Positions 35,274 to 45,400 of a DNA stretch of 64,000 bases are shown in pieces; position 1 is the first letter of the stretch, and each line of letters starts with the position of its first letter. The position numbers were made by a program, and so were the translations under genes. A model generated the notes under the pieces. That model did no database searches. It was not told where the DNA came from and was given only the letters and a program-made list of their open reading frames with translations. Where the stretch lies: positions 179,495 to 243,494 of the forward strand of contig NZ_VJXX01000006.1 of the NCBI RefSeq assembly GCF_009377195.2, read 5' to 3'. The stretch comes from Arthrobacter bussei (GTDB taxonomy: Bacteria > Actinomycetota > Actinomycetes > Actinomycetales > Micrococcaceae).

Positions 35274-36355
35274 GGCCGGTCGTCGTCCTGCGTCCGACGG
35301 CGACGGTCAGTCGGCGCCGACGGGTCACCTGCGGGTGGGAGCTCGGAGGCGGACGTCGGGGTGACTGCTACGGCGTCGTCCGTGTCCAGCCCACCCTGGC
35401 GCTTGAGCACCCAGGTGGCCAGCAGCGGCGCGAAGATTGCCGTGACCAGGACGGCCGAGGCGACCTGCGCCGTCGCGACCTCGACGAACGGGGAGAAGCT
35501 GGGGTCCGCTGCGGCGACGATTGCCGGCGTAGCAATCGAGTTTCCGGCCGTGGTGGCGGAGGCGATGCCGATGCCGGACTTGATGCCGCGGCGGAGGATG
35601 AACCGGTAGCCGATGTAGACGAGGGTGCCGGTGATGAGGGTGGCAGCGATGCCGACGAAGATGCCGCTGAGGCCGCCGGTGATGACGTTGCGGAGGTCGA
35701 TGCCGGTGCCGAGGGCAAAGGCGAAGAACGGAATGACGATGTTCGGCACGGGCCGCATGACCTCGGTCCACTTGGCGTCGAGGTTGCCGACGATGAAGCC
35801 CAGGATCAAGGGGATGACCGCGGCGAGGAGGGTGAGGAACGGGATGTTTCCGAGGCCGGAGATGCCGAGGAAGAGGAGTGTGAAGAAGGGGCCGTCGTTG
35901 ACGGCGGACGCCATGTAGGCGCCGCGGTCGCGGTAGTCGCCGTAGCGTCCGGTGAAGGCGAGCCACAGTCCGCCGTTGCTGTTATCGAAGCTGGCCAGGA
36001 GGGCGAGGATCGAGATCCCGAGGATGCCGTCGATACCGACCACGAGGCCGAGGCCGGCGACGAGGGCGGCGGGGATGATCGTCTTGAACAGCAGGACGAC
36101 GCCGGTGGTCGCCAGGACGGGGCCGGAGGCCTTGGCGGTGATCTGCATGCCGGTAGCGAAGATCAGGACGGCGATCAGCGGCAGGGCCGACTCGGCGAAC
36201 AGGGCGGTGGTGAAGCTGCCGAGCTCGAGGAAGCCGGGGGCGAACGTCCCCACGATCGAACCGAGGATCAGGGGGATGAGCATGAGGCCGCCGGGGATGC
36301 GATTCATGCCGTCGAACAGGGGGATGCGGGACTTCGGAAGCGATTCGGCTGCCAT
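35270..36355 (-). CDS. kdgT: 2-keto-3-deoxygluconate permease (KdgT)-like transporter
   Basis: From ATG 36355 the protein has 361 residues and about ten hydrophobic helices, with the conserved KdgT segments FDGMNRIPGG, SFTTALFAESALPLIAV, ALLASFDNSNGGLW and ASATTAGNSIATP. The family imports 2-keto-3-deoxygluconate, but in DUF1537/PdxA2 operons it probably takes up four-carbon acid sugars. It is the first gene of the operon, with two inverted repeats in its upstream region. The C-terminal 40 residues are a hydrophilic Arg/Asp tail encoded up to the kinase start. Confidence 0.82.
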   Translation of the reverse strand: MAAESLPKSRIPLFDGMNRIPGGLMLIPLILGSIVGTFAPGFLELGSFTTALFAESALPLIAVLIFATGMQITAKASGPVLATTGVVLLFKTIIPAALVAGLGLVVGIDGILGISILALLASFDNSNGGLWLAFTGRYGDYRDRGAYMASAVNDGPFFTLLFLGISGLGNIPFLTLLAAVIPLILGFIVGNLDAKWTEVMRPVPNIVIPFFAFALGTGIDLRNVITGGLSGIFVGIAATLITGTLVYIGYRFILRRGIKSGIGIASATTAGNSIATPAIVAAADPSFSPFVEVATAQVASAVLVTAIFAPLLATWVLKRQGGLDTDDAVAVTPTSASELPPAGDPSAPTDRRRRTQDDDRP

Positions 36356-36405
36356 GGCGAATCTTCTCTCTGTGCGGGAGGTCTCGGTGCGGACGGGAGG
36401 GGTAC

Positions 36406-36440
36406 GTACAACTAGTACGGACACGATGTACCAAGGGTAC
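36406..36440. promoter_or_regulatory. Two GTAC inverted repeats upstream of kdgT
   Basis: CGTAC-AACTA-GTACG at 36406-36420 and GTACC-AAG-GGTAC at 36428-36440 are each perfect inverted repeats. They lie 51-85 bases before the permease start and just before the remnant LacI start, so they could serve the UTRA regulator or an old LacI autoregulator. Confidence 0.5.
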
Positions 36441-36452
36441 GGGGAGTGTGGT

Positions 36453-36508
36453 GTGTCACACAAGCACCTTGCCGAAGTAGCAGGTGTACTCCCGAAATCC
36501 ACGGTCAG
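36453..36508 (+). pseudogene. N-terminal stub of a LacI-type regulator
   Basis: GGGGAG then GTG at 36453 opens SHKHLAEVAGVLPKSTV, which is the start of a LacI HTH (HLAEVAGVS-STVSR). After about 18 codons similarity stops and the frame continues meaninglessly over the downstream oxidase. This is a 5' fragment left after a deletion. Confidence 0.55.
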
Positions 36509-37468
36509 GGCCTGCAGCAAGGCTCGATCGCCGGCGCCGCGCTGGCCATCCGAATGGTGCTGGCCGACGGCACGGTTGCGGAGTTCGACCGTGACCACCC
36601 GGATTTCCCCGCCGTCCAGCTCGGCCTCGGCTCACTGGGCGTGATCACCGCCGTGACACTGCGTGCACGGGAGTCGATGATCTACACCTGCGTGAAGAAG
36701 GCCGTCGACGCGGGCACGCTCGAGACGGACCTGGAGACCTGGAACCGGGAGAACATCCTGGTCAAGGCCTGGTGGTTCCCGCAGGAGAACCAGGTCCAGG
36801 TGTGGACCGCCAACGAGGCGTCCGACGACGAGGTGTCGCGGTACCGGGCCGGCGGCAGCCAGCTCGTGGAGTACGCGACGACCGATACGTCCATGAACAG
36901 CACGATCGAGTCGACGCTGCAGCACCTCCGCGACGACAGCAAGGGCGTCGCCGACAACGGCAAGTCGCTCCGCACGGTGTCGCGCTTCCGGGACTTCACC
37001 GACGTCACGGGTGACATCTACCAGGTGTTCTGCAAGGGGATCGCGACTCCCCAGATCAACGTGGAGATCGGCATCCCGCTCGCGCGGGCCGGGGCGGTCA
37101 TCAGGAAGATCAAGGACTGGCATGCGGAGACCCGACCCCGCATGCACTACCCGGTGATCCTGCGCTGCACCGGCGCGTCCGAGGGATGGCTGAGCCCGTC
37201 CAACGGCCAGGACACCTGCTACTTCGGCTTCGTGGTCTATTACGCGGCGGACGGTTCGCTGTCCGAGGAGGGGAACAGCTTCCTCCGGGCCGTGGAGCGG
37301 GCCCTGGCCGAGGAGGGCGGCAGGCCCCACTGGGGCAAGTACTTCGACGAGTCCCTCTACGACTGGCCGGCGCTCTACCCCCAGTGGGAAGCCTTCCGCC
37401 GGGTGCGCGAGACGCTGGACCCCGAGCACAGGTTCGCGAATGCATTCACCGATGCGCTCCTCGACTGA
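36496..37468 (+). pseudogene. FAD-linked oxidoreductase (D-arabinono-lactone/alditol oxidase type) without its N-terminus
   Basis: The frame is open to 37468 and encodes about 320 residues. It begins within the FAD-binding PCMH domain (GSIAGAALAIRMVLADG, then LGLGSLGVITAVTLRAR) and keeps the whole ALO-type C-terminal substrate domain, ending in DPEHRFANAF. The first 100-110 residues, including the FAD pyrophosphate loop and its His/Gly segment, are missing. Upstream codons back to GTG 36446 are unrelated and overlap the LacI stub in another frame. The gene is therefore a fusion across a deletion scar and is unlikely to bind FAD. Confidence 0.7.
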
Positions 37469-37511
37469 CCCGACCCGCCCACCCTCGATTCCCTGGACAG
37501 GAGCACCACCG

Positions 37512-38354
37512 ATGAACGCCTGGGTGACCTTGCTGACCCAACCCGACTACCTGATCGGGGTCCGGACGCTGCGTGCCTCGCTCGAGCGCTCCGGCAGCAC
37601 CGCACCCCTCGTGGTCATGGTGACCGAGGGGATCGACGAGCAGGCCCGGCACCTCCTGCAGGACGACGGGTGCCTCCTGCGCGACGTGGCACCGCTGCGG
37701 CCGGCCGGGGGATCGGCGGACAGCTACGCCAACTCCCGGTTTGCCGAGGTGTGGACCAAGCTGGCCGTCTGGGGTCTCACGGAGTTCGAGCGCGTCGTCT
37801 TCCTGGACGCCGACATGCTGGTGACCCGGAACATGGACGAGCTGTTCTCGCTGGACCTGGCCGACGGCGCCATCGCCGCCTGCCACGCCTGCCGGTGCAA
37901 CCCCAACCGGATCGCGAGCTATCCGCCGAGCTGGACACCCCAGACCTGCTTCTACACGCACTGCCGGGGCGGGGACCACGTCACCGAAGCGGATGCGACA
38001 GACAACTACCTGAACGGCGGCTTCCTCGTGCTGTCACCGGACGAGGCCGTGTTCGCCGACATGGTGGGGCGGCTGGCAGGCGTGGACAACCTGTCGCACT
38101 ACCCGTTCGCCGAACAGGACTTCCTGAACGAGTTCTACCGGGACCGCTGGCGTCCGCTGCCCTACGTGTACAACGCGCTGAAGACTCTGCAGCACCAGCA
38201 CCCGTCGGTCTGGGATCCGTCGTCGGTGAAGAACATCCACTACATCATCGACAAGCCGTGGGCGAAGCCGCTCGACCCCACGGACCGGTACGTCGAGGTG
38301 AACCGGCTCTGGTGGGAGATGGCCGACACCCTGGGTGCACCCGTCGGCTCCTGA
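37512..38354 (+). CDS. Glycosyltransferase family 8 (glycogenin/galactinol-synthase-like)
   Basis: The 280-residue protein has the GT8 start WVTLLTQPDYLIGVRTL, a KLAVWGLTEFERVVFLDAD segment with the metal-binding D-x-D at 99-101, and YLNGGFLVLSPDE. The C-terminal HYIIDKPW has the usual metal-binding His and the K-P-W motif of glycogenin-like enzymes. GT8 enzymes are retaining transferases using UDP-glucose or UDP-galactose and Mn2+. A GGAGCACC precedes ATG 37512. It follows the broken oxidase with 43 bases between and is the last typical host gene before the island. Acceptor unknown. Confidence 0.87.
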   Translation: MNAWVTLLTQPDYLIGVRTLRASLERSGSTAPLVVMVTEGIDEQARHLLQDDGCLLRDVAPLRPAGGSADSYANSRFAEVWTKLAVWGLTEFERVVFLDADMLVTRNMDELFSLDLADGAIAACHACRCNPNRIASYPPSWTPQTCFYTHCRGGDHVTEADATDNYLNGGFLVLSPDEAVFADMVGRLAGVDNLSHYPFAEQDFLNEFYRDRWRPLPYVYNALKTLQHQHPSVWDPSSVKNIHYIIDKPWAKPLDPTDRYVEVNRLWWEMADTLGAPVGS

Positions 38355-38389
38355 GCTCGCAGACGGAGGTGCTTGGTCCCGACCCCGCT

Positions 38390-38545
38390 GTGGGGTTCGG
38401 GATCGAGCAGGACGGCGTGCGAAGTCGGCCCGCGCGTCGCACAGGCTGGCGGTGTCCGCGGGGGAGAAGCCGACCACCTGCGCGGCCTTGTTCCGGCTGC
38501 GCTCCACAAGCCCATCCGTGGCGAGCCGGTGCAGTGCCTCGCCGC
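38390..38545 (-). pseudogene. Fragment of a GntR/FCD regulator gene
   Basis: The minus strand encodes GEALHRLATDGLVERSRNK and then AAQVVGFSP, closely matching REALSRLAAEGLVELSRNK of the GntR gene at 18.2-18.9 kb. At about 38425 homology shifts frame and continues as SHAVLLDPEPH against PHAVLLSVPN. Both ends are missing. It marks a decayed regulator at the edge of the island; the rest of the 38355-38730 gap holds nothing I recognise. Confidence 0.65.
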
Positions 38546-38730
38546 GGATCCGTCCCATCCGGTCCACCAGCTGCAATCTTCTAAATCGTCTTGTGCAGCT
38601 CATTGAGCTATCCTTCTTTGGTTGTGGAACCCCTGGCTCGTGTCCTTCATGTTGAACGGCAACTCGGTGGAGTTCCGTCACGGAATAACGTCTGCGAGTC
38701 AAGGTAAGAAGTGACGGTTCCGCAGCCTAG

Positions 38731-39552
38731 TTGGGTGAATACGTGGGGGACGTAGCTACTTGGGTTGGTGCCATCGGCACGCTCGGAGCGGTGTTCTGGG
38801 CTGTCTACCTCTACCGTCGGAGCCTTAGAGATAGCGAGCGTGCGCAGGCGCGCCTGCTGGCACCAATCGGTGGGGTTGCACCGGTGCAAGTCCTGCCAGG
38901 CATGGAGGTAGAGGGTGAAGGTTCAGGGCCCGGGGACCTCCTCGGAATCTCCGCCGATCGACGCCCGATAGTGATCGCTGAGGCTTACATGGCGACAGTG
39001 CGTTTGGTCTCGACAAGCGACGAGGCGTTCTCTGGTACCACGGCCGCGTTGCTCATGGAAGATGGTCGGGAGGCAGACTTAGCCCTAGGATTTGATGAGA
39101 TCGCGCCGCACGAGGAAAAGAAGTTCACCAACTACTTCCCGCCGGGCGACATTGCAGGGTCGATGCGTGTACGTCTCCGATTCCGAGACGCCAACGGACG
39201 TCGGTGGGAACGGGTCAATGGTGAGCCACTGCGCCCGTACAGCGATACCAAGAAAAAGACGTGGTCTAAGCGGGCAACTGTCGCGGCCACCCTCGTTACG
39301 GCAGCTCTCGGAATCATTGCCTTCCTCACGCCTGAGGAAATGAAGCTCTCGCTCGTTGGTGCGTATGCTTTTGTCGCGTTGGGCTTCGGCGCCGTGAAGG
39401 CAGCGACGACAATTTTCAATCACGACTCTTCGTATTCTTCGGGCACGAAGCTCCGAACGACGCTTGCAATTTGTGACGTATACGCGTTCATTTTCGCAAT
39501 CTCCGCGACCGTGCTTGGTGCTTTCACCCTCGTGCCTGCTTTCATCTCGTAA
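38731..39552 (+). CDS. Membrane protein of unknown family
   Basis: About 273 residues: one N-terminal helix (ATWVGAIGTLGAVFWAVYLYRR, quoted in part by its core VGAIGTLGAVF) ending in basic residues, a soluble region of about 130 residues, and three helices near the C-terminus (around 180-200, 206-228 and 246-270). The start is uncertain: TTG 38731 and GTG 38743 are both possible. Codon use is clearly less GC-rich than in the genes before it. I do not recognise the family. As the first gene of the island, next to restriction genes, it may be part of a defence or mobile element, but that is only from context. Confidence 0.6.
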   Translation: MGEYVGDVATWVGAIGTLGAVFWAVYLYRRSLRDSERAQARLLAPIGGVAPVQVLPGMEVEGEGSGPGDLLGISADRRPIVIAEAYMATVRLVSTSDEAFSGTTAALLMEDGREADLALGFDEIAPHEEKKFTNYFPPGDIAGSMRVRLRFRDANGRRWERVNGEPLRPYSDTKKKTWSKRATVAATLVTAALGIIAFLTPEEMKLSLVGAYAFVALGFGAVKAATTIFNHDSSYSSGTKLRTTLAICDVYAFIFAISATVLGAFTLVPAFIS

Positions 39553-39779
39553 TACGAGTCCGGAAGCACGCCCCAAGCGCCGAAGCGCTCGGGAGCGACC
39601 TTACACTTGCGATGGTCATGATCGCGTCGGATGCGCACAGACTTTCCCAGCAGTGGTAGCTGCAGGATGCTTTCGTACTCGGGTCGTCGGGGAATGTCGT
39701 CAATCAACATCGGGGGATTGATCAGATGACCCAGCTCGGCAACGGGGACTTCAGCTTGAGGTCTGTTGAACGGCGACAC
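39420..39779 (-). CDS. Doubtful open frame, possibly the end of a truncated gene
   Basis: The minus strand is open from about 39852 to 39420 and reads plausibly as protein (VLRYWDVSPFNRP, then INPPMLIDDIPRRPEYE). GTG 39779 could start 119 residues, but the plausible sequence continues upstream of that, toward a stop inside the hsdM start region. It also overlaps the end of the membrane protein. It may be a remnant cut by arrival of the restriction genes. Confidence 0.25.
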   Translation of the reverse strand: MSPFNRPQAEVPVAELGHLINPPMLIDDIPRRPEYESILQLPLLGKSVRIRRDHDHRKCKVAPERFGAWGVLPDSYYEMKAGTRVKAPSTVAEIAKMNAYTSQIASVVRSFVPEEYEES

Positions 39780-39835
39780 GTCCCAGTAGCGGAGTACGTG
39801 CCGGATCTGCTGTCCTCCGCCGATATCCTCTAGTT

Positions 39836-41388
39836 GTGAAAACTTCTGATCTTACCCGCGTGCGGGCCACGCTTTGGGCTGCTGCCGATGAGCTGCGAGC
39901 CAACTCGAAACTCACGCCGGGGCAGTACCGCGACCCGGTGCTTGGGTTGGTGTTCCTCGCCTACGCCGAGAACCGATTTGAGGCTGTTCGTGGGGAGGTC
40001 GAGGCTAAGGCCAGCGCTAGGAACCCAGCAACGATCGCGGACTATAAGGCGAAGTCTGTGCTTTATGTCCCCGACAAGGCACGGCTGTCGAGTCTTGTAG
40101 ACCTGCCCGAAGGCGCTGACGTCGGCAAGGCCACCGACGAGGCGATCAAGGCCATCGAGAAGGACAACCCCGAGCTCAAGGACATCCTGCCGCGCGGATA
40201 CCAGAAGCTGGAACGCTCGACACTGATCGAGCTGCTGCGGCGCTTCGCGCCGTTGCCCACCCAGCTCGAAGGCGATGCTTTCGGCTTCATCTACGAGGAC
40301 TTCCTCTCCAACTTCGCAGCGCAGGAGGGCAAGGGCGGTGGAGAGTACTTCACGCCCTACTCCATCGTCCGCCTCATCGTCGAAATCCTGGAACCGTTCC
40401 AAGGTCGGGTCTTCGACCCGGCCTGCGGATCGGGCGGCATGTTCGTCCAGTGCGCGAAGTTTGTCGAGCGGCACAACGAATCGGCCAGCCGCAAACTCTC
40501 AGTCTTCGGAGTGGAAAAGACTGAGGACACTGTTCCGTTGGCCAAGATGAACCTTGCGCTCCACGGACTCTCGGGCGACATTCGCCAGGCCAACAGCTAC
40601 TACGAGGACCCGCACAGCGCGGTCGGTGCCTTCGACTACGTGATGGCCAATCCGCCGTTCAATGTCGACAAAATTAAGAAAGACGATCTCGCCGGCGGCA
40701 AGCGATTCCCGTTCGGCGTTCCGAAGGCCGACAACGGCAACTTCCTGTGGATCCAGCAGTTCTACGCGGCGCTCTCCCCCAAGGGCCGGGCCGGCTTCGT
40801 CATGGCGAACTCCGCCGGAGACGCCCCCCCCACTCCGAGAAGGAGGTCCGCAAGCAGCTCATCGAGTCCGGCACCGTCGACGTCATGGTCGCAATCAGCT
40901 CCAACTTCTTTTACACAGTCACCCTGCCGGTGACGCTCTGGTTCCTCGACAAGGCTAAGATCGGCACGGCCCGAGAGGACACCGTGCTGTTCCTCGACGC
41001 CCGGAACATCTATAACCAGATCGACCGCACACACCGCGACTTCGCGCCCGACCAGATTGAGTTCCTCGCCAACATCGTTCGGCTCTACCGCGGCGAGGAC
41101 GTCGAGACCACTGACGGCAGCGACACCTTGCTCAACGAGTATTTTCCCGACGGGAAGTACGTCGACGTCGGCGGTCTCTGCAGGGTCGCCTCTCGTGCCG
41201 AGATCGAGGCCCAGAGCTGGAGCCTCAGCCCGGGCCGGTACACCGGTACAGCAGAGGTCGAGGAGAGCGACGTCGATTTCATCGGCGAACTAGAGGCCTT
41301 GTACGAGGACTTCACGATGCTGAGCGACGAGGCTGGGGCCCTGCGTGCCAAGGTCGATGTGGCTGTCCAAGGGATTCTCGAGGCATGA
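39836..41388 (+). pseudogene. hsdM: Type I restriction-modification DNA methyltransferase, frameshifted at a C8 tract
   Basis: The first frame (39836 to the C run) encodes a typical HsdM: an N-terminal helical domain, DPACGSGGM (SAM site), NPPF (catalytic motif IV) and RAGFVMANSAGDA. At 40824-40831 there is a run of eight C. After it the HsdM sequence continues in another frame as HSEKEVRKQLIESGTVDVMV to 41388. With six or nine C the gene would be whole at about 516 residues; as sequenced it makes a 365-residue product ending in an unrelated tail. It may be a phase switch, a mutation or a sequencing error. HsdM adds methyl groups for self-recognition and is needed for restriction as well. Confidence 0.85.
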
Positions 41389-42494
41389 GTGAATGGTGCG
41401 TTGTCCCGCTGGGGGACGTGTGCGAGCTGAAGCGTGGCTACGACCTACCGAACGGCTCGCGAAGGGATGGTCGAATTCCCGTCGTCTCGTCGTCGGGGCA
41501 CACAGGGTGGCATGACGAGGCGAAGGTCACGGCCCCCGGCGTTGTGACCGGCCGATATGGCACGCTTGGTCAGGTTTTCTATATAGAGGAGGACTTTTGG
41601 CCGCTAAACACCGCTCTCTACGTCCGTGACTTCAAGGGGAATGACCCCCTATTCGTTGCTGCACTGTTGCGATCGATGAATCTTGCGCAGTACGACGGCG
41701 CGGCTGCAGTTCCTGGCCTTAACCGCAACCACCTACACACACTGCCCGTCCGTGTGCCGGCGGTGCGGACGCAGGGACAGATCGCTGACGTGCTCCAAGC
41801 CTTCGACAACCTGATCGGTAATAATCGACGGCGGGTCGAGGTGTTGGAAAAGATGGCACAGGCTATCTACCACGAGTGGTTCGTGAAGCTCCGCTACCCC
41901 GGCCATGGCGAGGTGCCCATGATTGACTCCGCCCTCGGTCCGATTCCTGGGGACTGGCGGGCAGGCACGGTTGGGGACGAGGTTGAACTCAAATACGGCA
42001 AGTCGTTGAAGGCAGATGCTAGGCGGGGTGGAGGCGTTGCTGTTGTGGGTTCTTCTGGGATTATCGGCTGGCATGACGAGTCGTTTGTTGATGGCCCCGC
42101 GATTATTGTGGGGCGCAAGGGAAACGTCGGCAGTGTCCACTGGGTCGACGGACCTTGCTGGCCGATAGACACTGCCTACTTTGTCCAAACCGACCTACCG
42201 TTGAGGTTCGTAGCCGAACAGTTGCGCCGAACGGAGTTCGCGAACTCCCATGCGGCTGTTCCGGGGCTCAGTCGTGAGGGCGCTTACGCGAGACCGTTCC
42301 TCCTCCCAAAGGTGGACGTGCTGAATTCCTTCCAAGCGCTGGTCGAGCCATTTGGCTCCGAGGCCGCCGCGCTCTCGCTCCAGAGTAAGAAGCTCACGGA
42401 AATACGCGACGTCTTGTTGCCGAAGCTGGTGACGGGGCAGATCGATGTGTCCAAGCTCGACCTGGATGCGTCCATCGTGGAACAGGTGGCGTGA
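41385..42494 (+). CDS. hsdS: Type I restriction-modification specificity subunit
   Basis: ATG 41385 overlaps the hsdM end (ATGA). The 369-residue protein has two target-recognition domains (about 1-125 and 185-310), each with the S-S-G-x-x-G-W-H-D pattern, separated by helical conserved regions (IADVLQAFDNLIGNNRRRVEVLEKM cut here to its start; EIRDVLLPKLVTG at the end). The two halves resemble each other, so the DNA target should be bipartite. It binds HsdM and HsdR. Codon use is mixed, as expected for variable target domains. Full length. Confidence 0.9.
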   Translation: MSEWCVVPLGDVCELKRGYDLPNGSRRDGRIPVVSSSGHTGWHDEAKVTAPGVVTGRYGTLGQVFYIEEDFWPLNTALYVRDFKGNDPLFVAALLRSMNLAQYDGAAAVPGLNRNHLHTLPVRVPAVRTQGQIADVLQAFDNLIGNNRRRVEVLEKMAQAIYHEWFVKLRYPGHGEVPMIDSALGPIPGDWRAGTVGDEVELKYGKSLKADARRGGGVAVVGSSGIIGWHDESFVDGPAIIVGRKGNVGSVHWVDGPCWPIDTAYFVQTDLPLRFVAEQLRRTEFANSHAAVPGLSREGAYARPFLLPKVDVLNSFQALVEPFGSEAAALSLQSKKLTEIRDVLLPKLVTGQIDVSKLDLDASIVEQVA

Positions 42495-45400
42495 TGACTC
42501 CCACGGGGCCTGAGTACTTCTACGTCGAGAAGCCGAGCATCGAGTTGCTGGAGCAGCTTAACTGGACACCTGTGGATGCCTTTTATGAGGTCCTCGGAGC
42601 CCAGGGAACCCTTGGGCGTGATTCTCAGCACGATGTCATACTCGCTCATAGGCTGCGGTTCGCGATGCGGAAGCTCAACTCCGAGTACGTGCCCGACGCC
42701 TCGATTAACGAGGCCATCGAGCTGCTGACCAGAGACCGCTCGGCCATGGACCGGGTGCGTGCCAACCTCGAGGTTCACAAGCTGCTGCGTGACGGCTACA
42801 AAGCCGAGTGGACAGACGACCGCGGTGACAAGCAGACTGATACGCTCCGCTACCTCGATCTGCGGAACCCCTTGCACAACGACCTCTTGGCTGTGCGTCA
42901 GCTGTGGGTCAAGGGCAACCTTCACAGCCGCCGCCTTGATCTTGCGTTGTTCGTCAACGGCGTCCCGTTGGTGCTGATGGAGTTCAAGGAGCCCAACGAG
43001 CCGGTTAAGTCCGCCTACGACGACAACCTGACCGACTATCGGGACACCATCCCACAACTCTTTATCCCCAACTGTTTTGTGCTGTTGTCCAACGGCAGCG
43101 TCGCCAAGGTCGGGTCGACGTACTCGCCATGGGAGTTTTTCGGCGATTGGATGGTCATAGACGCCCTCGGAACCCGCGGCGCTATCGCCTTGGAAACAGC
43201 CCTGCGCGGCACCTGTGACCCAGTAGTGTTGCTCGACCTGATCGAGAACTTCGTTGCGTACATGGAGCGCCCCGGTGGACTGATCAAGGTCTTGGCGCGT
43301 TCGCACCAGTACCTCGGGGTTAACGCAGCCATTGAGAACCTTCACCAGGCGCGCGCGGAGCAGGACAAACGCCTGGGTGTCTTCTGGCACACCCAGGGCT
43401 CGGGCAAGTCGCTGTCGATGTTGTGGTTCACGCAAAAGGTGCTTCGCCAGGTGCCGGGCAAGTGGACGTTCGTTATGGTCACGGACCGCACCGAACTCGA
43501 CATCCAGCTGCATGGAGAGTTTGCCGACGCCGGAGCGATCTCGCCCGAGGCGCGGGTGCACGCGGAGTCTGTCGCGCACCTGCGCGAACTGCTTGCCGCA
43601 GATCACCGGTACGTGTTCACCCTGATTCACAAGTTCCAGCCGTCCAAGGCCCTGGGGGAGCGGCAGATGCCGGTCCTCTCAAGCCGTTCCGATGTCATCG
43701 TCATCACCGATGAGGCGCACCGAAGCCAGTACGACACGCTGGCCCTCAACATGCGCACAGCATTGCCTAACGCCTCCATGATGGGCTTCACCGGTACCCC
43801 ACTGATCGCCGGCGAGGAGCAGGCGACTCGCGAGCAGTTCGGTGACTACGTCAGCATCTATAATTTCCGCGATGCCATGAAGGACGGTGCGACTGTCCCG
43901 CTCTACTACGAGAACCGCATCCCAGAGCTGCAGCTGGTCAACGAGAACTTCTCCGACGACCTCAACGCGCTGCTGGAGGAAGCTGAGCTCGACGAGGATG
44001 CCGAAGGCCAGCTCGCTCGTGCGTTCGGCACGCAGTACACGCTGCTGACACGACCTGAGCGCTTGAAGACCATCGCTAAGGACCTCGTCGCCCACTTCGT
44101 TGGCCGTGGCTTCAGCGGCAAGGCGATGTACGTCGGGCTTGATAAGGCCGCAGCCGTCCGGATGTACAACCTGGTCCAAGAGGGGTGGGCCGAGCACCTG
44201 GCAGAGCTAAGGGCGGAACACGATGTGCTGCCGGAACTTGAACGTCCGTGGCTCGCCTCACGCATCGAGCTCATGGAGACCACCGACATGGCAGTCGTGG
44301 TTTCGCAAAGCCAGAACGAGTTGAAAATGCTCGACGACCTGGGCCTGGACATCCGGCCCCATCGCGAGCGAATGAATCGTGAGGATCTTGCCGAGAAGTT
44401 TAAGGACGCGGCGGACCCGCTGCGCCTGGTGTTCGTCTGCGCTATGTGGATGACCGGATTCGATGCGCCCAGCGTCTCGACCGTATACCTCGACCGGCCG
44501 ATGAAGAACCACACGCTGATGCAGACCATCGCCCGCGCCAACCGCGTGTTCCCAGAAAAGGACAACGGGCTGATCGTCGACTACGTCGGCGTCTTCCGGA
44601 ATCTCGAGAAGGCCCTCGCTATCTACGGAGCCGCAGACGCCGGCAAGTCGCCCATTGAGATCATCGACGCGCTCTCGCGCGAGCTGGATGCCGCAATGAC
44701 AGAGTTGTTCCAGTTCTGCTCCGGCGTCGGGGTGGATCTTGCCGCGATGCGTGACGCGGAAGGGTTCGATCACATCGCCAAGCGCGACGCCGCAGTCGAG
44801 GCGCTGCTGGTGAACGAAGACACCCGGACTGACTTCCAGCAGAAGGCCCGCCAGGTGCGCAAACTATTCAAAGCCCTCCTCCCGGATCCCGAGGCCGCCG
44901 CGCAACAGCGCAACGTCGCCGCGGTCCGGGTCCTCGCCGAACGCATCGCAGATGTCACGCGGCCGCCTGAGGCCGACCTCCGAGTCGTCACTGATGCTGT
45001 AGACGCCTTGCTCGACCGATCAGTCGGTGCGGAGGAGTACGTGATTCGGGCGGCTGCGGAGGGAACTAAGCCTGACCCCTTGATCGACCTGTCCCTGATC
45101 GACTTTGAGGGATTGGCAGCCAAGTTTGCAGGTCGCAAGAGAGCCGAGACGGACCGGCTGGCTCAACTACTCCGCCAACAGGCCATTGGAGCAGCGACCC
45201 GCAACCCGACCCGGTACGAACTCGTCGAGCGCATTGAACAGCTGATCTCGGACTACAACGCCGGAAGCGTGAACATCGACGAGTACCTCCGACGGCTGAT
45301 CGAACTGTCGCAGACCCTAGCCGAGGAGGAGAAACGGTCGGTACGAGAGGGCCTGACCGAGGAGGAGCTCGCGATCTTCGATCTGCTGACCCAGCCCGAG

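Noticed and set aside
36446..37468. Full-length oxidase gene starting at 36446
   Set aside because: The first 20 codons are unrelated to the family and overlap the LacI stub, and the FAD-binding front is missing.
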